Source of the DNA: Verrucomicrobiota bacterium
GTDB taxonomy: Bacteria; Verrucomicrobiota; Verrucomicrobiia; Chthoniobacterales; UBA10450
Direction of reading: 5' to 3'
Assembly (NCBI GenBank): GCA_003218525.1
Contig: QHNU01000216.1
Location: forward strand, 1 to 5,084
DNA length: 5,084 bases
Part shown: positions 1 through 5,084 of the stretch, in pieces
Position numbering within the stretch: the first letter of the stretch is position 1
How the letters are laid out: each line of letters opens with the position of its first letter
Translations under genes and position numbers: made by a program
Notes under the pieces: model-generated
Told to the model about the DNA's origin: nothing
The model's database searches: none
Seen by the model: only the letters and a program-made list of their open reading frames with translations

Positions 1-320
1 TGATCGCAAACCATCAGTAAGACGGCAGAAGTTTCTGGATCGCTTTTCAGTAATCGTTCGATTCCCGCACGGATTGACAAGCCGAGTCCCTGTTTCCACT
101 CAACATTCCTTACGATCTTTGCGCCACACGTCCGAATTCGCGCCACCACCTGCTGGTCATTTGCACCAGTCACGACCAGCACAGGCTCACAGCCAGCGCC
201 GTTGGCGGCATTTAATGCTCGTTCGATAAGTGACTGCCCGTTTACTTCAATCAATTGCTTCGGCCGGCCGAGACGCGATGATGGACCAGCAGCCAGAATG
301 ATCGCGGCGATCTTTTCCAC
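1..320 (-). CDS. MocA-like molybdopterin nucleotidyltransferase, N-terminal part (runs off left edge)
   Basis: Partial gene: the first 106 codons are present and the rest lies beyond base 1. By family, MocA-type enzymes transfer CMP from CTP to Mo-molybdopterin, giving the cytosine dinucleotide cofactor used by many molybdenum hydroxylases. They act in the cytoplasm. The N-terminus carries the nucleotide-binding signature LAAGPSSRLGRPKQL (residues about 9-23). An NVEWKQGLGLSIRAG block (about 73-87) and LLMVCDQ (about 100-106, the metal-binding Asp of the MCDQP-type motif) follow with the spacing usual for the family. The AAG form of the first motif, rather than AGG, favours MocA over the GMP-adding MobA. 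The start is a GTG sharing its first G with the last base of the xdhC stop (TAGTG). An in-frame TAG two codons upstream rules out a longer start. Placement directly after an XdhC chaperone and two molybdenum subunits supports a cofactor role. Nucleotide specificity is inferred, because the C-terminal half is not visible. Related sugar-nucleotide transferases are a less likely alternative. Confidence 0.85.
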   Translation of the reverse strand, partial: MEKIAAIILAAGPSSRLGRPKQLIEVNGQSLIERALNAANGAGCEPVLVVTGANDQQVVARIRTCGAKIVRNVEWKQGLGLSIRAGIERLLKSDPETSAVLLMVCD

Positions 321-328
321 TAACCCCT
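318..328 (-). promoter_or_regulatory. Possible ribosome-binding stretch and TAGTG stop/start overlap before the MocA-like gene
   Basis: The minus strand reads AGGGG at 328-324, three bases ahead of the GTG at 320-318, and the xdhC stop TAG (322-320) shares its G with that GTG. The spacing is shorter than the usual 5-9 bases, so this may act by re-initiation of terminating ribosomes rather than by fresh loading. An in-frame TAG at 329-327 fixes GTG as the earliest possible start. Confidence 0.4.
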
Positions 329-1240
329 AATGATTTCGGCTGAGGCCGGGTGCAATTTTTCCCGCGCGCAATGAATCGGTGCTTTCAGACTACGTAACGA
401 TTCGCCAGATCCTTGGCCAAAGACGCATTGAATCTCGGCAATGACCGACAACGCGACTTCCTCCGGGCTTTCGGCGCCTAAATCCAAGCCAGCCGGCGCG
501 AAAAGTTGCGAGCCCATTTCGGCGCCGGAATCGAGAACGTCTCCAAGAATTCGGTCACGTCGCCGGGGTGGTCCGATCAATCCGAGATAAGGCAATCCCT
601 TCGGTAGCAGAAAACGTAAAGCGGCGCAGTCGCGGCCATAATGATGCGTTTTGATAAGCGCAGCCGTGCGTGAGTCGAATTCGCTCGGAAACTCGGCAAC
701 CGACCGACAGTTCATGATCTGCCAGCCGAGTGTTCGCGCGAAAGTTTCAAGGGACGGCAATTCGGGCTCGTCACCGACAACGATCAACCGCAGAGGCGGC
801 TCGACAATCTGGCAGAGTGTTCCGGCTTTGACGTAATCCAAAGTTGAAATGAAGCTGCCGAGCCGCTCCGCCTTCTCGAAAACCGTGGCTATGATGCAGG
901 TGCGGCGGAGTAAAAAGTGCCGAGCGAGATCGGCCAAAAATTCCTCGGCCGCCGGTTCGACGAAAATCTCGATGCTACCGTCGCAGCCAAAGCGACGCCG
1001 CGTATCAAACGACATCATAGTTGGCTCGCGGGTATGGATGACTTGCCGTGCGCATGTCGCCACCTCTTCTTCGAGACAACCCGCACTGAGCGATCCGACT
1101 CTGCTCCCGTCGGATGCAATTAGCATTCGGGCACCGACGCGTCGATAGCTTGATCCCTGCGCGCGGACAAGCGTTGCCAGCGCCACCGCTTGATCCCGGC
1201 GCCGCTCCCATTCGTGCAAGATTTCTGCGAGTTCCTTCAC
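320..1240 (-). CDS. XdhC/CoxI-family molybdenum-cofactor insertion chaperone (PaoD-like)
   Basis: Complete 306-residue protein. Family members such as Rhodobacter XdhC and E. coli PaoD bind the finished molybdenum cofactor, promote its sulfuration and hand it to the apo-enzyme. They are not part of the final enzyme. The N-terminal CoxI domain (about 12-75) shows GSSYRRVGARMLI (29-41) and SLSAGCLEEE (50-59), with the family cysteine at Cys55, followed by FGCDGSIEIFVEP (84-96). The C-terminal XdhC Rossmann-like domain (about 151-272) shows THHYGRDCAALRFLL (198-212), YLGLIGPPRRRD (218-229) and the closing APAGLDLGAESPEEVALSVI (248-267). The usual glycine-rich GAGxxA loop at its start is replaced by GDEPEL (156-161). 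The start is a GTG 5 bases after the TAA of the large-subunit gene, with no clear Shine-Dalgarno, so translation is probably coupled. The stop overlaps the next gene's GTG by one base. Family assignment is firm. Its client is inferred from position to be one or both adjacent large subunits. Confidence 0.93.
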   Translation of the reverse strand: MKELAEILHEWERRRDQAVALATLVRAQGSSYRRVGARMLIASDGSRVGSLSAGCLEEEVATCARQVIHTREPTMMSFDTRRRFGCDGSIEIFVEPAAEEFLADLARHFLLRRTCIIATVFEKAERLGSFISTLDYVKAGTLCQIVEPPLRLIVVGDEPELPSLETFARTLGWQIMNCRSVAEFPSEFDSRTAALIKTHHYGRDCAALRFLLPKGLPYLGLIGPPRRRDRILGDVLDSGAEMGSQLFAPAGLDLGAESPEEVALSVIAEIQCVFGQGSGESLRSLKAPIHCAREKLHPASAEIIRG

Positions 1241-1245
1241 GGTTG

Positions 1246-3411
1246 TTAGATCAATTTGTCGGGAGTAATCGGCAAATCGCGCACCCGCCTTCCCGTGGCG
1301 TGAAACACGGCGTTCGCGACCGCAGCAGCCGCGCCGGTGATGCCGATCTCGCCCATTCCGCGTGCACCCACAGGATTGAAAGCATAATCGGGCTCGCCGA
1401 CAAAATGCAGTTGAATCGAGTTAATATCGGCGTGTACCGGCACGTGATAATCGGCCAGATTACGCGTGACCGGCAGTCCCGTGGCCGGGTCGTAGTGTGT
1501 CTCTTCTTCCAAGGCCATACCGATTCCCATGACAATTCCCCCGAGAATTTGGCTGCCGCCAGTCTTCGGATTTACGACACGGCCGCAATTCATCACACTT
1601 ACCCAGCGCGTCACACGGACCATAGGCAGATCGGCGTCAATTCTGACTTCGCAAAAATGCGCACCCCAGCTTTGGAAAGCGAGCTTTTCGTCTTCCTTAA
1701 ACTCAAACTTACCCTCCGCCTCCAGCATCCTCATTCCGACCCGGTTCAGAGCTTGACCGAATGAATCCGGCCTAGCCGGATCAGCACCAAGATCGGAGAG
1801 CTTCTTTTTTAAGTCTTCCGCCGCTCGGGCAATTCCGGAGCCGACGGTGCCGGTCGTCTGCGATCCGCCAGCAACCGGACCGAATGGCAAATCGGAATCA
1901 CCCAATACGAATTTCACTTTCTCGACTGGCAAACCGATGGCATCGGCACTGATTTGTGTGAGGACAGTGTACTGTCCGGTACCTAAGTCATGCGCCGCGC
2001 ATTTTACCAAAGCGGTACCGTCGGCATTTAACTGAATTTTCACATCGGCCCGGCCGGCGTGTGCCGGATATGTCGCTGTTGCCATGCCCCAACCGACTAA
2101 TAAATCGCCATCTTTCATCGAGCGGGGCTCCTCGTTGCGACGGGACCAGCCAAACTCTTTTGCGCCGCTTTCGTAACACTCGCGTAAATGTTTCGCCGAC
2201 CACGGAATTCCTTTCATCGGATGATTCGGGGAATCATTCACAAGGCGCAGTTGCAACGGATCCAGCTTCAGCGCGTAGGCAAGCTCGTCCATGGCACATT
2301 CGAGCGCAAAGGTGCCGGGACATTCCCCGGGCGCCCGCATGAATGAAGGTTGCGCGATGTTCACCTGGCGCACTTCATGGTCGAAGGAAATGGCGGGTGC
2401 ATCGTAGAGCACGTTCGTCGATCCGGCGCCGCAGCTCTCGACCCACCATCCCACGGGTGACGTCACCATTTCGCTGTGATGTCGAATTCCTCGTAATTTC
2501 CCGTCTCGGCTTGCCGCAAGTGTGATCTTCTGAGTCGTCGGCGTCCGATGACCGGTTCCGCTGAACATGGCGTGTCGTGTCAATTCCAAGCGGACAGGAC
2601 GGTTGACCACTTTGGCTGCCATGACCGCCAGAATCGTATGCGGCCACACCGGGCCTTTGCATCCGAATGCTCCGCCTACGAATGGACAGATCACGCGCAC
2701 GTTGTCCCGAGGCAAACCAAACGCGTGAGAGACAATTCCCTGCACTCCTTTTACGTACTGGGTCGCATCATAAATTGTGAGCCGATCAGGGGTGTCCCAG
2801 ACAGCAATCGTCGCCGAGCATTCCATCGGATTATGCGTTTCAGTCGGCGTTGAATAAGTCTGTTCAATCCTAACGAACTCCGGATTTTGCAATGCAGTGT
2901 TGAGATCGCCCTTGGTTTTTTGAAGGCGTTGCCCTTCTTGCTGCGGTGGCTTATCCGCTTTCAGCGCATCCTCCATGCGCAACGCAGGCTTTTGCAGAGC
3001 GTATGAAATTCTTAGCAAGGATGCGGCATAACGCGCCTGCTCCGAAGTTTCGGCAACGACTACGGCAACGTATTGCCCGCCATACGAAATGACATCATCC
3101 ACCAGCGGGATCCGTTGTTCGATGCGAATACCTTGGGTTTTTTGCGCGTTCGGCGGTTCCGGTAACTTGGGAGCATTTAAATGCGTGATCACGGCGAGGA
3201 CGCCGGCAGCTTTTTCGGCGGCCGTGCTATCGATTGCGGTTATCTTACCGCGTGCGATGGCACTCATGACGGCAAAAGCCTGGGCAAGATTGGGAACGGA
3301 GAACTCGGCCGGGTAGGTCGCTGCGCCGGTCACTTTTAGTGGACCATCAACCCGACTGATCGGTTGGCTCATCGAGTGGGCCGGTATCGATGTTTGATCC
3401 GTAGCACTCAC
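1246..3411 (-). CDS. Xanthine dehydrogenase / aldehyde oxidase family molybdopterin-binding large subunit, second copy (PaoC-like)
   Basis: Complete 721-residue catalytic subunit, close in length to E. coli PaoC (about 732). It hydroxylates an aldehyde or N-heterocycle at a molybdenum centre and passes electrons to [2Fe-2S] and FAD partner subunits. The a/b hammerhead domain spans about 18-140, opening with RVDGPLKVTGAATYP. The first molybdenum-binding domain spans about 165-390 with VGGAFGCKG (245-253) and MRAPGE (358-363). The second spans about 405-710 with DLGTGQYTVLTQ (475-486), GDSDLP (504-509), GGSQTTGTVG (515-524) and GARGMGEIGI. In that last motif Glu688 is the expected catalytic base (PaoC Glu692). 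The CO-dehydrogenase loop motif is absent. No signal peptide or Tat motif is visible, so any export would depend on a partner subunit. The GTG start overlaps the upstream stop by 4 bases (GTGA); an in-frame ATG at 3372 is the alternative and would remove 13 residues that match nothing I recognise. Compared with its upstream paralogue, it lacks about 24 residues between GDSDLP and SWGAHF. Family is firm; substrate is unknown. Confidence 0.95.
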   Translation of the reverse strand: MSATDQTSIPAHSMSQPISRVDGPLKVTGAATYPAEFSVPNLAQAFAVMSAIARGKITAIDSTAAEKAAGVLAVITHLNAPKLPEPPNAQKTQGIRIEQRIPLVDDVISYGGQYVAVVVAETSEQARYAASLLRISYALQKPALRMEDALKADKPPQQEGQRLQKTKGDLNTALQNPEFVRIEQTYSTPTETHNPMECSATIAVWDTPDRLTIYDATQYVKGVQGIVSHAFGLPRDNVRVICPFVGGAFGCKGPVWPHTILAVMAAKVVNRPVRLELTRHAMFSGTGHRTPTTQKITLAASRDGKLRGIRHHSEMVTSPVGWWVESCGAGSTNVLYDAPAISFDHEVRQVNIAQPSFMRAPGECPGTFALECAMDELAYALKLDPLQLRLVNDSPNHPMKGIPWSAKHLRECYESGAKEFGWSRRNEEPRSMKDGDLLVGWGMATATYPAHAGRADVKIQLNADGTALVKCAAHDLGTGQYTVLTQISADAIGLPVEKVKFVLGDSDLPFGPVAGGSQTTGTVGSGIARAAEDLKKKLSDLGADPARPDSFGQALNRVGMRMLEAEGKFEFKEDEKLAFQSWGAHFCEVRIDADLPMVRVTRWVSVMNCGRVVNPKTGGSQILGGIVMGIGMALEEETHYDPATGLPVTRNLADYHVPVHADINSIQLHFVGEPDYAFNPVGARGMGEIGITGAAAAVANAVFHATGRRVRDLPITPDKLI
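1253..1290. repeat. Imperfect direct repeat, copy A (3' end of second large-subunit gene)
   Basis: This 38-base stretch encodes the C-terminal RVRDLPITPDKL region and matches 3415-3452 at 33 of 38 positions by hand count, in the same orientation and 2162 bases apart. It reflects gene duplication with conserved protein sequence, not a mobile element. Similarity fades gradually into the flanking coding sequence on the gene-internal side. Confidence 0.7.
3408..3411 (-). other. 4-base stop/start overlap (GTGA) between the two large-subunit genes
   Basis: On the minus strand the last codon of the upstream large subunit runs into GTGA, where GTG opens the second large subunit and TGA closes the first. 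No purine-rich Shine-Dalgarno stretch precedes it. A four-base overlap like this is typical of translational coupling and supports the GTG rather than the internal ATG at 3372 as the start. Confidence 0.75.
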
Positions 3412-5084
3412 AGTAATTTGTCTGGCGTAATAGGCAGATCGCGCACCCGCATGCCGGTCGCGTGAAAAATCGCATTCGCGACCGCCGCCGGCATGCCGAC
3501 GATCCCAATTTCGCCAATGCCGCGAGCGCCAAGGTCGGGCATGTGTAGATCAGGTTCGTCGACGAAATCGACGTCGAACTCCGGCGTGTCCGCACAAACT
3601 GCCACGTGATATTCGGCCAAATTCGGATTCACGTTTCGGCCTATTTTCGGATCGGGAATCGTCGCTTCCATCAAGGCCATGCTAATGCCGAAGAGATTTC
3701 CGCCGAGGATCTGGCTGCGCGCGAGCTTGGGATTCAGAATTCGCCCAGCATCATAGACACTGACTACCCGTCTTATGCGCGTTTGTCCGAAATCATCTAC
3801 ACTGGCTTCGACAAATACGGCCCCGAATGAATAGAAGGAAAATTGTTGCCGCTCTTCCTTATTCGGTTCCGATTTCCATTGCGCCTCAATCCAGGGAACA
3901 CCGGCCCGAGATCGCAATTCCGTGAAACTGACGCTGCGCGACGGCTCATTTTTTATGCGAACAGAGCCGTTCGCCAGCTCCATTTGATCAGCGGGCGCTC
4001 CTTCGAATACCTTGGTGGCAGCACTAAAAATTTGCTTCTTCAGCTCTCCGCAAACCCCCAGCACTGCCGGGCCAACGCTCGCCGTTTGCCACGAGCCGCC
4101 GTTATTAGGCGCCTCCGGGAAATCCGAGTCGCCCAACTCAAAGCGAATCAGCTCAAGAGGAACACCAAGTGCGCTGGCCGCGAGTTGGGACATTGTCGTG
4201 TAGGTGCCGGTGCCAATTTCATGGGTAGCGCTACGGATGACGATGTCGCCATTGCCGGTGAGCGTCGCTTTGGCCGCCGCGGTCTGTTGAGCGGCGGGAT
4301 AAATAGCGGTCGCCATTCCCCTGCCGATTCGGGACCCGTCGGCGGCACGGGTTGAGTTCGGTTTAGGATCTCGGTTCGACCAACCGAACTTTTCTGCGCC
4401 GCGTGCATAGCATTCTCGCAAATGTTTGCTCGTCCACGGGCGCTTTTCGTTCTCGTCCGTGTCGGCATAGTTGCGAATGCGCAACTCAACCGGATCGATT
4501 GCAAGTTTATAGGCGAGTTCGTCCATTGCGCATTCGAGCGCGAAAACTCCTGGAGCTTCCCCCGGCGCCCGCATCGGGCAGGGCGTGGTGAAATTCAAGC
4601 GCATCAAGCGATGCGAAACTACAACGTTGGGGCACGAATAAAGCATGCGCGACGAAAGTCCGCACGACTCCGCATATTCCGAAACCGGCGAACAATGTGT
4701 CGTTGTAGCGTGACGCAGTGCGACCAGCTTGCCGTTTCGATCGGCCGCTAGAGAAAGCGCTTGTGAAGTGTGTGCTCGTTGGCCGGCTGAGTCGAACATC
4801 TGCGGACGCGCAAACGTCAGCTTGACCGGTCGATTAACCAACCGCGCCGCGGCGGCCGTCAGCAGTGTATGACTCCATTGAAAACCCTTTGAACCGAACG
4901 CGCCGCCAACAAACGGTGAAATGATTCGGATATTCTCAATCGGTAAGCTGAACGCGTTGGCCACGATCTTTTGCAGTTGTTTGATCCCGCGGGTCGCTTC
5001 ATGAATCACGACCCGGTCCGGCGCTTCCCAAATTGCGAGTGTGGAATACGTTTCAATTGGATTGTGATTCTCGACCGGCGTGCT
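3408..5084 (-). CDS. Xanthine dehydrogenase / aldehyde oxidase family molybdopterin-binding large subunit, first copy, 5' end missing (PaoC-like)
   Basis: The last 558 residues and the TGA stop of a large catalytic subunit; the frame is open to the right edge. Alignment by eye to the downstream copy puts the first visible residue (in STPVENHNPIE) opposite residue 187, so about 185 N-terminal residues, mainly the hammerhead domain, are outside. Visible molybdenum-site motifs in window residue numbering are VGGAFGSKG (59-67), MRAPGEAPG (171-179), EIGTGTYTTMSQ (289-300), GDSDFP (318-323), AGRILNPKLARSQ (446-458) and GARGIGEIGI, with catalytic Glu525. All are intact, so this looks like a working enzyme rather than a decayed copy. 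It is clearly homologous to the 3411-1246 gene, with the same end (RVRDLPITPDKL), but differs in segments such as GFQWSHT versus GPVWPHT and SEYAESCGLSS versus GWWVESCGAGS. Genes for the iron-sulfur and FAD subunits are expected further upstream. Substrate is unknown; PaoC-like relatives oxidise aldehydes. Confidence 0.94.
   Translation of the reverse strand, partial: STPVENHNPIETYSTLAIWEAPDRVVIHEATRGIKQLQKIVANAFSLPIENIRIISPFVGGAFGSKGFQWSHTLLTAAAARLVNRPVKLTFARPQMFDSAGQRAHTSQALSLAADRNGKLVALRHATTTHCSPVSEYAESCGLSSRMLYSCPNVVVSHRLMRLNFTTPCPMRAPGEAPGVFALECAMDELAYKLAIDPVELRIRNYADTDENEKRPWTSKHLRECYARGAEKFGWSNRDPKPNSTRAADGSRIGRGMATAIYPAAQQTAAAKATLTGNGDIVIRSATHEIGTGTYTTMSQLAASALGVPLELIRFELGDSDFPEAPNNGGSWQTASVGPAVLGVCGELKKQIFSAATKVFEGAPADQMELANGSVRIKNEPSRSVSFTELRSRAGVPWIEAQWKSEPNKEERQQFSFYSFGAVFVEASVDDFGQTRIRRVVSVYDAGRILNPKLARSQILGGNLFGISMALMEATIPDPKIGRNVNPNLAEYHVAVCADTPEFDVDFVDEPDLHMPDLGARGIGEIGIVGMPAAVANAIFHATGMRVRDLPITPDKLL
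3415..3452. repeat. Imperfect direct repeat, copy B (3' end of first large-subunit gene)
   Basis: Partner of 1253-1290: the same C-terminal codons in the upstream large-subunit gene. Because both copies sit at the same place in tandem genes, unequal recombination between them would delete or duplicate exactly one large-subunit gene. Confidence 0.7.

Noticed and set aside
1..320. Partial left-edge gene as MobA (GMP-adding)
   Set aside because: The first motif has LAAG rather than the LAGG typical of MobA, the GRPKQL and GLGLSIRAG blocks match the MocA-like group, and molybdenum hydroxylases use MocA products.
1241..1245. Terminator or promoter between the large subunit and xdhC
   Set aside because: Only 5 bases separate the genes and there is no stem-loop with a T-run or promoter-like pair of boxes around them.
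1114..1764. Open frame of 216 codons on the plus strand
   Set aside because: It lies antisense across the xdhC/large-subunit junction, has no recognisable domain, and both minus-strand genes beneath it show strong family motifs. It is a shadow of their codon pattern.
3370..3372. ATG as the start of the second large subunit
   Set aside because: No Shine-Dalgarno precedes it, while the GTG at 3411 forms a standard 4-base overlap with the upstream stop. It cannot be fully excluded.
3843..4355. Open frame of 170 codons on the plus strand
   Set aside because: Antisense to the well-conserved second molybdenum domain of the first large subunit. The arginine- and proline-rich translation with no motif is typical of a shadow frame.
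3408..5009. Reading the first large subunit as a 533-residue protein starting at the GTG at 5009
   Set aside because: The frame continues without a stop to base 5084, and the extra 25 codons align with the paralogue (STPVENHNP against STPTETHNP). The gene is therefore cut by the window edge, not short.
1246..5084. Large subunits as CO dehydrogenase CoxL
   Set aside because: The CoxL active-site loop motif (VAYRCSFR) is absent from both copies. The overall pattern and C-terminus match PaoC-type aldehyde oxidoreductases instead.

Overview
The window is one unbroken minus-strand gene run read from high to low coordinates. It has no intergenic gap longer than 5 bases and no promoter, terminator, RNA gene or mobile element that I can support. 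The order along transcription is: a molybdenum-hydroxylase large subunit cut by the right edge (5084-3408), a second, paralogous large subunit that is complete (3411-1246), an XdhC/CoxI-family maturation chaperone (1240-320), and the first third or so of a MocA-like nucleotidyltransferase cut by the left edge (320-1).

Together these make the catalytic and cofactor-maturation half of a xanthine dehydrogenase / aldehyde oxidase family operon, closest in layout to the PaoABC-PaoD type (periplasmic aromatic aldehyde oxidoreductase of enterobacteria). The large subunits carry the molybdenum cofactor and hydroxylate the substrate. XdhC-family proteins protect mature, sulfurated cofactor and insert it. 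MocA-type enzymes add CMP to molybdopterin to give the dinucleotide form. The [2Fe-2S] and FAD subunits that every such enzyme needs to pass electrons on are not in the window. They would be expected just upstream, beyond base 5084, because the large-subunit gene there is still open at the edge.

The most notable point is the tandem pair of different large subunits. Both keep the molybdenum-site motifs and the catalytic glutamate, but they differ in the loops expected near the substrate channel and in one linker. A second notable point is that all three gene junctions use GTG starts placed on, or 5 bases after, the previous stop codon (GTGA, TAA-5-GTG, TAGTG). This implies tight translational coupling from both catalytic subunits to both maturation factors.

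The organism is a bacterium with moderately high GC (mid-50s percent by eye). PaoC-like tandem large subunits with few recognisable Shine-Dalgarno sites would suit a soil-type heterotroph such as Acidobacteria, Verrucomicrobia or Planctomycetes, but nothing here fixes the phylum. I see no wholly new system. The unusual element is the two-large-subunit arrangement in a known enzyme family.
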